Positions 24,969 to 33,134 of a stretch of 47,076 nt of DNA are shown here, one piece after another. Origin of the DNA: Vaginisenegalia massiliensis (GTDB lineage: Bacteria; Bacillota; Bacilli; Lactobacillales; Aerococcaceae); NCBI RefSeq assembly GCF_900604935.1, contig NZ_UWPC01000012.1, positions 1 to 47,076 of the forward strand, written 5' to 3'. A program made the translations under genes and the position numbers. Each line of letters starts with the position of its first letter. Position 1 is the first letter of the stretch. Below the pieces are notes generated by a model. That model did not search any database. It was not told the origin of the DNA and was given only the letters and a program-made list of their open reading frames with translations.

Positions 24969-26216
24969 TTGGATTATAATCAGAAAAAATTTCAACCGGT
25001 GTTATTAGGAAGTGACTTTAATGTTTATGGAATGGCAAGAGCCTTTCATGAAGCCTATGGGCTAAAATCAATCGCTTATAGCGCGGGTCATTTGGCACCA
25101 ACTAAGTATTCAAAAATTGTGGATATTCATGTTATCCCTAATTTTATTGATGATCAGGTTTTCTTGGCAACTTTGAAGACTTTTATAGCTGAACATCAAG
25201 GTGACGGAATTCAATATCTTCTCGTTGCCTGTGGTGATGGCTATGCTAAATTAGTTTCAAAGTATATGGCTGAGTTAAGTCAATTCTTTATTTGTCCTTA
25301 TATTGATTTTGATTTATATGAGAAATTAGAGAATAAGAAAGATTTCTATCAAATCTGTGATCAGTACCACTTACCGTATCCTAGTACAGTGATTGCGACC
25401 GACCAAGTGATGAATGATTTGGCTAACTTTGTTGATAACATTCAATTTTCTTATCCTATGGTGTTAAAGCCCAACGATTCAATCTCTTATTTGGAATTGG
25501 ATTTTCCTGGAAAGAAAAAGGCTTTTATTATCGAATCGGCTCAAGAAATGAAGGACACTTTACAGGCTATCTATCAAGCGGGTTATCCAGGCGAAATGAT
25601 TATTCAAGATATGATACCCGGCGATGATAGTAAAATGCGGGTTCTAAATGCTTATGTTGACCAAAATCATCAGGTGCGAATGATGTGTCTAGGTCATCCG
25701 TTATTAGAAGATCCGAGTCCAGTTGCAGTAGGTAATTACTTGGCTATTTTACCTGATTTTGATATGACCCTATATCAATTGCTTAAGAACTTCTTAGAGC
25801 AGATTAAATATGTTGGTTATGCCAATTTTGATATGAAGTTTGATGAGCGTGATGGGCAATATAAGTTATTCGAAATTAACTTGCGTCAAGGACGTTCAAG
25901 CTATTATGTAACTTTGAATGGTTATAATATGGCTCGCTATCTAGTTGAAGATCGAATCTTTAACAAACCATTTACTCAAACGGAGTTTGTTAAAGGAGAT
26001 AAACTTTGGCTAGGTGCACCTAAAGGTTTAGTTGAGAAATATCTTAAAGATGATAAATTAAAAGAGGAAGTTCGATTTTATTTGGACCGTAAGGCCTATG
26101 GAACAACGAGCTTTTATAGTAAAGATCGATCATTAAAACGTTGGCTTTTGAATCATTATGTGTTTTATCGTTATTATGGGGCCTTTAAAAAGTATTATAA
26201 AGAGGAATTAAAATGA
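24969..26216 (+). CDS. D-aspartate ligase (ATP-grasp, Asl-type)
   Basis: A 415-residue ATP-grasp protein. PVLLGSDFNVYGMARAFHEAYG, which starts near residue 10, LAPTKYSKIVD (45-55), IPGDDSKMRVLNAYVD and LFEINLRQGRSSYYVTLNG match, as I recall it, the Enterococcus faecium enzyme Asl(fm). That enzyme attaches D-Asp to the Lys side chain of the peptidoglycan precursor. TTG start at 24969 after an AAGAAGG-like site. It overlaps the racemase gene by 4 bases (ATGA). It acts in the cytosol on UDP-MurNAc-pentapeptide or lipid-linked precursors. Function assigned from family and gene context. Confidence 0.87.
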   Translation: MDYNQKKFQPVLLGSDFNVYGMARAFHEAYGLKSIAYSAGHLAPTKYSKIVDIHVIPNFIDDQVFLATLKTFIAEHQGDGIQYLLVACGDGYAKLVSKYMAELSQFFICPYIDFDLYEKLENKKDFYQICDQYHLPYPSTVIATDQVMNDLANFVDNIQFSYPMVLKPNDSISYLELDFPGKKKAFIIESAQEMKDTLQAIYQAGYPGEMIIQDMIPGDDSKMRVLNAYVDQNHQVRMMCLGHPLLEDPSPVAVGNYLAILPDFDMTLYQLLKNFLEQIKYVGYANFDMKFDERDGQYKLFEINLRQGRSSYYVTLNGYNMARYLVEDRIFNKPFTQTEFVKGDKLWLGAPKGLVEKYLKDDKLKEEVRFYLDRKAYGTTSFYSKDRSLKRWLLNHYVFYRYYGAFKKYYKEELK

Positions 26217-26938
26217 GAGATTTCTTTGTAATTTTGGGGGGGATGGGGACGCTCGCTACGGAGAGTTTTGTCCATTTGTTGAATCAACGGACACCTGCCC
26301 ATTGTGATCAAGATTATTATAATTATTTAGTCGTCAATCATGCGACTATTCCCGATCGGACTGCGTTTATTAAGGATCGTACCTTGCCAGATCCTCGGCC
26401 ACAGTTAATTGAAGATGTTCAAAGTTTGACGCCGCTCGAACCAAATTTCTTTGTGATGACTTGCAATACAGCGCATTATTTTTATGATGAGATTGCTGCT
26501 CAAACTTCCTATCCAATTCTTCATATGCCTCGGCTTGCTGTTGAGGCTTTGGCTCAGCGTTATCCGGTAGAACAAGCTCCAAATATCATCTTTTTAGGGA
26601 CAGAGGGCTCATTAATTGCAGGTGTTTATCGCCAAGAGATTGAGTCGAAAGGTTATCGCTATATTGAACCGCAAGTAGATTTACAAGCCAAAGTGAACCA
26701 TCTTATTTATCAAGATGTTAAAGAAAGAGCTTTTTTAAATTTCGAGTTATTTTATGAAGTTTTAGATCAAGCTGCGAGTCAATATCAAGCGTCAGTTGCT
26801 ATTTTGGGCTGTACGGAATTATCTTTAATTGAAGCCAATTATCAGGGAGAACACCCATGTCCAGTAGTCGATGCTCAATCTGAGTTAGTGGATCAAGTGA
26901 TTAGCTTGATGGAAGCAAAAAAAGACAAAGTAAGTTAG
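26213..26938 (+). CDS. Aspartate racemase
   Basis: A 241-residue Asp/Glu racemase family protein (PLP-independent). It opens with FFVILGGMGTLATESF and carries the two catalytic cysteines: Cys84 in VMTCNTAHY and Cys200 in ILGCTELSL. It supplies D-Asp for the ligase encoded immediately upstream, with a 4-base overlap. The ligase-racemase pairing is also found in E. faecium and lactic acid bacteria with D-Asp/D-Asn cross-bridges. Glutamate racemase (murI) is the alternative, but MurI genes are usually elsewhere and the context favours aspartate. Confidence 0.87.
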   Translation: MRDFFVILGGMGTLATESFVHLLNQRTPAHCDQDYYNYLVVNHATIPDRTAFIKDRTLPDPRPQLIEDVQSLTPLEPNFFVMTCNTAHYFYDEIAAQTSYPILHMPRLAVEALAQRYPVEQAPNIIFLGTEGSLIAGVYRQEIESKGYRYIEPQVDLQAKVNHLIYQDVKERAFLNFELFYEVLDQAASQYQASVAILGCTELSLIEANYQGEHPCPVVDAQSELVDQVISLMEAKKDKVS

Positions 26939-26946
26939 AATGATAC

Positions 26947-26990
26947 AAAAAACCCATTTCAAGTCACTGTTTGACACTGAATTGGGTTTT
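26947..26990 (+). terminator. Terminator of the cross-bridge operon
   Basis: AAAACCCA / TGGGTTTT-type stem with extra TTCA/TGAA pairing, followed by CTTTTT. Confidence 0.75.
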
Positions 26991-27079
26991 CTTTTTGGTA
27001 TAAATAGGCGAAATAATAGCTAAACGTAACGTAATGGTTTAACATGATAAGGAAATAGGATAGGGAGGGGAGGAGCAAG

Positions 27080-28411
27080 ATGATGCGAACGGAATGGAAA
27101 ATCGATCAGACGGTAATTCAAGGATGGCAAGATGGAACAGTGATTAAGGCAACGGGAATTGCCTATGGTCATGCCAAGCGTTTTGAGTTCCCGCAAGCAG
27201 TGAATTATCATATTGATCAGGTTATTCAGGCTAATAGCTGGTCACCCATAGCTCCCCAAAACTTTGCTGCTATTAAGAATCAGTTACCTCAAACACGTTC
27301 AATGACAATGAGTGAGGACTGCCAACACTTATCGATTACTATACCTAAAGATCTAGAGCCAGGAGAATTAGTTCCGGTTATGGTTTGGATTCATGGTGGG
27401 ATGAATACAACAGGTGGGGGAGATTTAACGATTTATAACCCTAAAGCTCTAGTTGAAGAACAAAGGGTGATTGTGGTAGCCATCACTTATCGTCTTGGAA
27501 TTTTGGGTTTCCTACCACAAACAGATCAGTTGCCAGCCAATTTAGCCTTGGCTGATATTATTTTAGCTTTAAAATGGGTACGTGATTATATCATTCATTT
27601 TGGTGGGGATCCAACCAATATCACCTTGTTTGGACAGTCGGCTGGAGCCGAAGCCATCTATAATTTGCTTTTGACTGATCAAGCTATAGGTTTATTTAAT
27701 CGTGTTATTTTACAGAGTCCTCCCTTAGGTTTGATTCGTTCACGTCAATCTTTACTAGTCCAGGTGAGTCATTCGATTCAGAATTGGATTAGCCAAGTCG
27801 AACTAAAAGAATTAGTGGTCTTTCAACATCAAATGGAAAAACAATTGTCAGGCATTAAATTAGCCAAGTTAATGCCTTTTTCTGGTCAGTATGGACAGTT
27901 TCCATTGCCTGAGGCCAAACAGATTGGCCTTCAGCTTGAAGCGGCGAGTCAAAACGTCCCCATTATGATTGGTTACAATCAACGGGAAGTGGCCTCCTTA
28001 ACATATACCATGCCTTGGGTGGCAAAAATTCGTTCGTGGCCTTTTATTGGGAAAATCCTCTTCGAAGCAGGGGTGCGAGCGGCTACTTGGTGGGTTTTTG
28101 TTCGACCAATAAAAGGAGTGGTTCGCCGGTATCGCCACAGCTTATATCCAAGTTATTTTTACCGTTTCTACTGGGGTCCTGAAGCTAATCCAGAAGCTGC
28201 GGGCCACTGTGTTGAACTTCCTTTTATTTTTGCTGATCAAGCTGCTTGGGGACGGCGAAATATTTTACGTGGTTCTAGTTGGCAGGAAGTGAAACAAAAA
28301 GGTCAAGAAGTGCGAGCGATTTGGGCTGAATTTGCTCGATCAGGACTTGTGGGCCATAAACAAGTTGATCAGGTATTAACCATAAAGTTAATTAATGAGA
28401 TAAATCATTAA
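27080..28411 (+). CDS. Type B carboxylesterase / para-nitrobenzyl esterase family
   Basis: A 443-residue alpha/beta hydrolase. Oxyanion loop IHGGMNTTGGG (104-114); nucleophile Ser187 in FGQSAGAEA; acid Glu303 in GYNQREVAS; His376 in AGHCVELPF. The full Ser-Glu-His triad is therefore present. It has no signal peptide and is shorter than the usual roughly 490-550 residues of the family. Two ATGs are adjacent (27080, 27083) after GGGGAGGAG. Natural substrate unknown; esters of small acids are typical. The small membrane protein gene follows after 13 bases, probably co-transcribed. Confidence 0.82.
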   Translation: MMRTEWKIDQTVIQGWQDGTVIKATGIAYGHAKRFEFPQAVNYHIDQVIQANSWSPIAPQNFAAIKNQLPQTRSMTMSEDCQHLSITIPKDLEPGELVPVMVWIHGGMNTTGGGDLTIYNPKALVEEQRVIVVAITYRLGILGFLPQTDQLPANLALADIILALKWVRDYIIHFGGDPTNITLFGQSAGAEAIYNLLLTDQAIGLFNRVILQSPPLGLIRSRQSLLVQVSHSIQNWISQVELKELVVFQHQMEKQLSGIKLAKLMPFSGQYGQFPLPEAKQIGLQLEAASQNVPIMIGYNQREVASLTYTMPWVAKIRSWPFIGKILFEAGVRAATWWVFVRPIKGVVRRYRHSLYPSYFYRFYWGPEANPEAAGHCVELPFIFADQAAWGRRNILRGSSWQEVKQKGQEVRAIWAEFARSGLVGHKQVDQVLTIKLINEINH

Positions 28412-28424
28412 GGGAGAATGAACC

Positions 28425-28754
28425 ATGTTAGATTATTATTTATGTGCAGTCGTTTGTTTTTTTAGTGCGGTTTTGAGTTTTTCCTTCTCATTACATGATT
28501 ATTTTAAAAATCAAGAAGCCCTAAGAGTGAGCACGCAATATTTGCTGAGTCGAGAATTGGTTTTTGTAGGCATTTCTATTATTCCTTTTTTTGTGCGGAG
28601 CCCATTTTTAATGATGGCGGTCATGTCGCTTTCATTAGTCAAGAATTTTTTAGATATATTGGTGAGCCAGTACTTTAATCAAAAGAGGGTAGGTCGCTTT
28701 TCCACCACTATTCTTCTACTTGAATGTCTTGTTTTGGGTCTTTATTTTAGTTAG
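28425..28754 (+). CDS. Small four-helix membrane protein, probable paralogue of 22438-22776
   Basis: A 109-residue hydrophobic protein with four membrane segments. The pattern YY..A....FSA.LSFSFS at the start and MSLSLVKNFLDILVS...N near residue 68 parallel the protein encoded at 22438-22776. No family recognised. It sits 13 bases after the carboxylesterase gene and 27 bases before the DUF188 gene, so it is probably part of a three-gene transcript. RBS GGGAGAA at 28411-28417. Confidence 0.65.
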   Translation: MLDYYLCAVVCFFSAVLSFSFSLHDYFKNQEALRVSTQYLLSRELVFVGISIIPFFVRSPFLMMAVMSLSLVKNFLDILVSQYFNQKRVGRFSTTILLLECLVLGLYFS

Positions 28755-28781
28755 TGTCTAACTTGATGGGAGGATTAGTCT

Positions 28782-29231
28782 TTGGACATCTATATTGATG
28801 GTGATGGATCACCTGTTAAAGATAGGGTGATCAGCATTGCCAATGATTATGGCTTAAAAGTAAAAATAGTCACTTCGATTGACCATTATACGCATAAAGT
28901 CTATCCTGACTATGTCCAAATAGTCTATGTTGACAAGGGGCAGGAAATGGCCGACTATCGACTCTTTGCATTAATTAAAGTGGGAGACATATTAGTGACT
29001 CAAGATTATGGTCTAGCTTCTCTAGTTCTAGACAAGGCTCTAGTCATCCATCATACAGGAATGATTTATAACAAAAATAATATTGAAGCTCTCTTGTTTC
29101 AGCGTGCGCAAGCCAAACAAATGCGTCAAGCGGGCATTCGAACTAAAGGACCTAAACCATTTTCAGCTAGACAACAAGCCGAATTTGATCTAGCTTTACG
29201 GCGCTTAATTGAATCAACTATCGAATCTTAG
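28782..29231 (+). CDS. UPF0178/DUF188 protein (YaiI/YqxD family)
   Basis: A 149-residue cytosolic protein. It shows the family motifs DGDGSPVKD (6-14), VDKGQEMADYRL near residue 50, VTQDYGLASL near 78, and the C-terminal GPKPFSARQQAEF. Structure-based work places DUF188 among PIN-like nucleases, but its role is not known. The start is TTG at 28782, supported by GGGAGGA at 28768-28774. Confidence 0.85.
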   Translation: MDIYIDGDGSPVKDRVISIANDYGLKVKIVTSIDHYTHKVYPDYVQIVYVDKGQEMADYRLFALIKVGDILVTQDYGLASLVLDKALVIHHTGMIYNKNNIEALLFQRAQAKQMRQAGIRTKGPKPFSARQQAEFDLALRRLIESTIES

Positions 29232-29343
29232 CCCCTATTTATTTGAGGTAAGTTTACGACAGTAAAGGATAGAATTAAGCTTGCTTATCCTTGTGGTCTA
29301 GCATATGATTAAACAAGATAACTGCGTGAGGAGCATGGAATGA

Positions 29344-30021
29344 ATGGAAGAACAGTCACTAAAGAAATTTACTTTTATCGAGATAACTTTATTAATCATA
29401 TCAATCCTTTCGGTCGGCGTTGCAGGATCGTTTTCACTGAAAGCGGCCATAGGTGTAAGTGCTTGGGATGCTTTGGCTCAAACTCTATCCCAGTTATCCA
29501 CCATTAAAGTGGGAACCATTGGAATGATTTTAAATGGGTTATGCGTGTTCGGTCAGATTATTATCTTGAAAAAGCAAACGAAATTGTCTACCTTACTCCA
29601 AATTCCAATTACGGTTTTATTGGGTTATGTCGTGAATTTTGTTTATTATGGAATATTAGGAAATTGGAATTTAACCTCCTATGGACTACGTTTTCTAGTC
29701 TTACTTTTGGCATTTAGTATGATTTGCTTAGCTATCTCGATGATAATGGCCCTTGATATTATTACTTTTCCTCTGGAGGGTTTTGCTTTAGTCTTTGCAA
29801 ATCATTTTCAATTAAAATTTGGGCAAGTTCGTCAGGCAATTGATGTGATCTCATTAGCCCTTGTCATAGCGGCTACCTTAATTTTTAAATTACCCTTGTT
29901 TATTCGTGAAGGAACAGTTTTGATGGCTCTATCATTTGGCCCCGTTCTTAGCTGGATTATTCCGCGATTTAAAAATTTTCTTTACCGTCTGCGCTTCAAT
30001 TCCAATAAAGATTATCTCTAG
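29344..30021 (+). CDS. YczE/YitT-like integral membrane protein
   Basis: A 225-residue membrane protein with about five to six helices. The first part (GVAGSFSLKAAIGVSAWDALAQTLS) is typical of the YczE/YyaS/YitT group of unknown function. The ATG at 29344 has GAGGAG at 29329-29334; an earlier ATG at 29335 runs into a stop. Monocistronic by spacing. No partner gene suggests a substrate. Confidence 0.75.
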   Translation: MEEQSLKKFTFIEITLLIISILSVGVAGSFSLKAAIGVSAWDALAQTLSQLSTIKVGTIGMILNGLCVFGQIIILKKQTKLSTLLQIPITVLLGYVVNFVYYGILGNWNLTSYGLRFLVLLLAFSMICLAISMIMALDIITFPLEGFALVFANHFQLKFGQVRQAIDVISLALVIAATLIFKLPLFIREGTVLMALSFGPVLSWIIPRFKNFLYRLRFNSNKDYL

Positions 30022-30114
30022 AATGTTAGTGTTTAAACCTATTAGTTTATTATAATAATATTTTGCGGTAAAATTAGATTATATAAAATCGAATATACTT
30101 GGAGGTAGATTAAG

Positions 30115-30603
30115 ATGGAAGATACGAATGTTATGGAAATGAAGCAATCTTTCTTGTTAAGATCTGTTGCTGTCATTGAGGTCAATAAACATTATTTGAT
30201 GATGCAACAAGTCCTAGATAATCATTATTATCCAGTTTCTACCCAAGTGGAAGCAGGCGAGGTATCCGAGCAGGCTGTGCTTCGTTTATTAAAAGAAACC
30301 TTTGGAATCCAAGCTCAGGTTGAACGATTATTAATGATTGAAGAATCATTTAATACTTATCCACAAATGCATCAGACTCATCATGAAGTAGCTTTCTATT
30401 ATCGAATTGACCTGGCTGATCATGAAACAGCTTTGGCTGAAGCGATTAAAAAGTATAATCAGCAGAAAAATCCTGAACGCCAGTTTATTTGGCTTGATCA
30501 ATCCCAAATAAAAGCCAATCAAATAGTTCCAATTTGTTACCAACAAATTCTCTTAGAACCTAAAGAGCACGTACGGATTTTCCGCGATCGACCTCAAGCA
30601 TAG
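30115..30603 (+). CDS. Nudix-fold protein with degenerate Nudix box
   Basis: A 162-residue protein with a Nudix-like fold. The expected box (G-x5-E-x7-REUxEExGU) reads VEAGEVSEQAVLRLLKETFGI at about residues 46-65: the Glu after Arg57 is Leu58, and the second Glu of the EE pair is Thr62. The leading Gly-Gly is also missing. Metal-dependent pyrophosphohydrolysis is therefore doubtful; a binding or regulatory role is possible. RBS GGAGGT precedes the ATG. It ends before a strong terminator. Confidence 0.65.
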   Translation: MEDTNVMEMKQSFLLRSVAVIEVNKHYLMMQQVLDNHYYPVSTQVEAGEVSEQAVLRLLKETFGIQAQVERLLMIEESFNTYPQMHQTHHEVAFYYRIDLADHETALAEAIKKYNQQKNPERQFIWLDQSQIKANQIVPICYQQILLEPKEHVRIFRDRPQA

Positions 30604-30641
30604 ATTTCGATTCAAGATATTTACTTTCGTCAAAGATACAC

Positions 30642-30687
30642 AAAAAAACCGCTTCATTGGCTGTTGAGCTTAATGAAGCGGTTTTTT
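30642..30687. terminator. Bidirectional terminator (Nudix gene / DUF368 gene)
   Basis: Stem AAAAAACCGCTTCAT / ATGAAGCGGTTTTTT with A and T tracts on the two sides. It serves converging genes. Confidence 0.85.
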
Positions 30688-30728
30688 GACTGTTCATGAT
30701 GGTGTGACTGGAGAAATATAAGCTAGGG

Positions 30729-31559
30729 CTATTTATATTTTTCCTCTAATTGAGCCATCCACCAGCCAAGTAGAGCGCCGGCTAGTAGCATGACAAAGCA
30801 CATTGCGTATTGTAAAAGACTAAAGTGACTATAGTCCGTTGGAATAATCATAATGGTTGATGCAATCACGACGCCAAAAATGAAGTGGAAGAAGTGGGCG
30901 TAATATTTATTAAAGATAAATTCAATTAATTTTGACAGGGTCACAATTGTAAGGAGTCCACCGATTCCGATTGGGATTATTACGCCAAAATCTACTGATT
31001 TGAAGCCATCTGACATGTTTTTATATAATCCCATATAGACGATGAAATTAGATGGACTTAGACCAGGGATGAGAATACCTAGGGCAATCAGGGCTCCGGA
31101 GATTACCCAAGCAAAGAAGCTTGGTTGAACCTGACTACCAAACATATCTTGACCAAAACGCAAGAGAACAAGTCCGCCAATTAATGAGGCCAAAAGAATA
31201 ATATAGTCAACGGATTGACGACCTTTCTTACCGGCTTCGGACCATAAACTAGGGGCGGTACCGACTATACAGCCGACAAAGAACCAATAAATAATTGTTG
31301 TGTAGTGTTCAAGGACAAAGCTAACGCCAAAAGAAAATAGAACAATTCCCATTAAAGCTCCTAAGCCTACTGGAATGAAGAAGAGAACATTTTCTTTAAA
31401 GTTTTTGGTCATATTTGCTAGAAAGTTAATGATTCGCTCATATAATCCAAAGATAGCGGCCAGGGCGCCACCACTAATGCCAGGAACAATAAATCCTGAT
31501 CCAATTAAGATGCCTTTAAAAAAGCGCAAAATCCAATTTTGATTGTGTTTGGTTTCCAT
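30729..31559 (-). CDS. popT: DUF368 polyprenyl-phosphate transporter (PopT family)
   Basis: A 276-residue integral membrane protein with about eight helices. It has the DUF368 signatures GSGFIVPGISGGALAAI (21-37) and a repeated GILIPGLSPSNFIVYMGLY near residue 162. DUF368 proteins were recently identified as flippases that recycle undecaprenyl phosphate across the membrane for wall synthesis. The two PG(I/L)S motifs are internal pseudo-repeats of an inverted-repeat fold. RBS AAGGAGG just upstream. Its presence fits the wall-related gene content of this window. Confidence 0.82.
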   Translation of the reverse strand: METKHNQNWILRFFKGILIGSGFIVPGISGGALAAIFGLYERIINFLANMTKNFKENVLFFIPVGLGALMGIVLFSFGVSFVLEHYTTIIYWFFVGCIVGTAPSLWSEAGKKGRQSVDYIILLASLIGGLVLLRFGQDMFGSQVQPSFFAWVISGALIALGILIPGLSPSNFIVYMGLYKNMSDGFKSVDFGVIIPIGIGGLLTIVTLSKLIEFIFNKYYAHFFHFIFGVVIASTIMIIPTDYSHFSLLQYAMCFVMLLAGALLGWWMAQLEEKYK

Positions 31560-31707
31560 AAATCCTCCTTACAGGGTTAGGCTTTTTCGTCTAACCATTT
31601 CTTAAACAGTCTATACTGAATTTGACTATTTGGCAAATCGAAAGAAGATAGGAATTTATTATAAAATACAGTATACTAAAAAAAGAATAAGAAAAGAGGA
31701 AGAAGTT

Positions 31708-31992
31708 ATGCTGACCTATCAACTATTTTATAGTAGTCATTGTCCAGATACGGACGCATTTGTAACCGAGCTTGATCGTTTGCCTATCAAATATCAATCT
31801 ATCGATATTACAGCATCGATGGCAAATCTTAAACAATTTCTTGCCTTGCGTGATAAACAAGATGCCTTTGTCCCAGCTAAGGAGAGAGGACAAGTGGGCA
31901 TTCCAGTTCTAGTAGGTCCTCAAGGGGTCTTTATTTTTGACCAAGCTCAACTTCAAGGTTTAGTTAAGGAGGGGCATGATCTTCATGAATAA
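31708..31992 (+). CDS. Glutaredoxin-like small protein, single cysteine
   Basis: A 94-residue thioredoxin-fold protein. LFYSSHCPDTDAF (6-18) carries one Cys at the usual redox position (CPDT rather than CxxC), and GIPVLV supplies the cis-Pro loop. It is probably a monothiol redox or regulatory protein. The ATG at 31708 follows AGAGGAAGAAG; the longer upstream frame lacks a site. It overlaps the cytidine deaminase gene by 8 bases. Confidence 0.7.
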   Translation: MLTYQLFYSSHCPDTDAFVTELDRLPIKYQSIDITASMANLKQFLALRDKQDAFVPAKERGQVGIPVLVGPQGVFIFDQAQLQGLVKEGHDLHE

Positions 31993-32386
31993 GGTTGAAC
32001 AATTAATGGAGCAAGCTCGTTCGGTTCGCATTCATTCATATAGTCCATATTCTCATTTTCCAGTTGGCTGTGCTATATTGATGAAGGATGGTTCCGTGAT
32101 TACCGGGGTAAATGTTGAGAATGTTTCTTTTGGGGTAACGAATTGTGCGGAGCGCAGCGCCATATTTACAGCGGTGAGTCAAGGCTATCACAAGGGAGAT
32201 ATACAAGCAATTGCCATTGCCGGCCAAACGACAGATTTTTTACCCCCATGCAGTGTTTGTCGTCAAGTTCTAGTTGAATTCTGTGGTCCAGAAACACCGG
32301 TTTATTTAACACGTCAAGATGGACAAATTAAGAGCCTGAGCTTGGCAGAATTGGTACCCTATGCTTTTGAAAGTTTAGATCTCTAG
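31985..32386 (+). CDS. cdd: Cytidine deaminase
   Basis: A 133-residue zinc enzyme that deaminates cytidine and deoxycytidine to uridines. Motifs: YSPYSHFPVG (19-28), NVENVSFG, NCAERSAIF (zinc Cys and catalytic Glu) and PCSVCRQVL (two zinc Cys). Two ATGs compete, 31976 and 31985; AAGGAGG at 31966-31972 fits neither ideally. The second gives the usual length and an ATGAATAA overlap with the preceding stop. It belongs to nucleoside salvage, like the broken kinase at the window start. Confidence 0.88.
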   Translation: MNKVEQLMEQARSVRIHSYSPYSHFPVGCAILMKDGSVITGVNVENVSFGVTNCAERSAIFTAVSQGYHKGDIQAIAIAGQTTDFLPPCSVCRQVLVEFCGPETPVYLTRQDGQIKSLSLAELVPYAFESLDL

Positions 32387-32447
32387 GGCATCTCATTTGA
32401 GCCTTATTATCAATATTTGGTATAGTAAAGCAAAAGGAGTGGTATTC

Positions 32448-32828
32448 ATGACCCAAACATTATTACATGCTTGTATTCGAGTAGCAGATTTAGATGCGAG
32501 TTTGAAATTCTATACGGAATTATTTGATTTTCGTATTTCGCGTGAAAAACGGATGCCTGAACACCAATTTGATTTGGTTTACTTAGTGGTTCCGGGTAGT
32601 CCTTTTGAGATTGAACTTACCTATAATTATGATCATGGGCCTTATACTGTTGGGGATGGCTTTAGTCATTTAGCCTTAGGTGTCGATGATTTGGAAGCCA
32701 TTCATGAAAAATGTCAAGCTTCTGGCTATAAAACAACCGAATTAAAAGGCTTGCCTGGTGATCAACCGTATTATTTCTTCGTTTCTGATCCAGACGGTTA
32801 TCGACTTGAAGTCATGCGAAATAAATAA
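32448..32828 (+). CDS. gloA: Lactoylglutathione lyase / glyoxalase I
   Basis: A 126-residue vicinal-oxygen-chelate protein. The four metal ligands of GloA can be seen: His in LLHACIRV, Glu in FEIELTYN, His in FSHLALGV and Glu in YRLEVMR. It detoxifies methylglyoxal as a hemithioacetal. The ATG at 32448 follows AAAGGAG; the earlier in-frame start at 32397 lacks one. It would suit a cell with high triose-phosphate flux. No terminator was seen before the downstream RNA promoter. Confidence 0.87.
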   Translation: MTQTLLHACIRVADLDASLKFYTELFDFRISREKRMPEHQFDLVYLVVPGSPFEIELTYNYDHGPYTVGDGFSHLALGVDDLEAIHEKCQASGYKTTELKGLPGDQPYYFFVSDPDGYRLEVMRNK

Positions 32829-32832
32829 AAGC

Positions 32833-32861
32833 TTGCGACTGATTAACAGATATGTTAAACT
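32833..32861 (+). promoter_or_regulatory. Promoter of the structured RNA
   Basis: -35 TTGCGA (32833-32838) and -10 TAAACT (32856-32861) separated by 17 bases; transcription would start at about 32867-32869. Confidence 0.6.
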
Positions 32862-32866
32862 CTAGA

Positions 32867-33053
32867 ACATGCGATGAGTCGAGAAGCAATCTGATAGATT
32901 GCAAGACAGGATACCTGGATTTAATTCCAAGCCAGGAAGGCGGTATGGGTTAGAGTTGCTGTGAACCTCTCTAATCAACTCTGCGGAGTTTTGTCGTTCG
33001 AATGGAGTGGTGACACTTCGAACCTTGAAATCTTAGATTTCAAGGTTTTTTTT
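32867..33053 (+). ncRNA. Unidentified structured RNA, about 187 nt (6S-like size)
   Basis: The interval has no ORF but a promoter, several hairpins and a strong terminator. Hairpins: GCAATC/GATTGC (32886-32902), CCTGG/CCAGG (32914-32936), AGAGTTG/CAACTCT (32952-32982) and GTTCGA/TCGAAC (32996-33023). The terminator stem AACCTTGAAATC/GATTTCAAGGTT (33021-33047) is followed by eight Ts. Free-standing genes of this length between operons are typical of 6S RNA, but I cannot recognise conserved 6S sequence. I found no motif of tmRNA, RNase P, SRP RNA or a common riboswitch. The next gene lies about 80 bases further, so a leader with premature termination is the alternative. Confidence 0.6.
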
Positions 33054-33134
33054 ATTTGGGACTGTTATCTTTGCTTGTGTTTTGTTATGATAAACATGAA
33101 AATGTAAACGGATTCATTGGAAGGGGGAGGGGTC

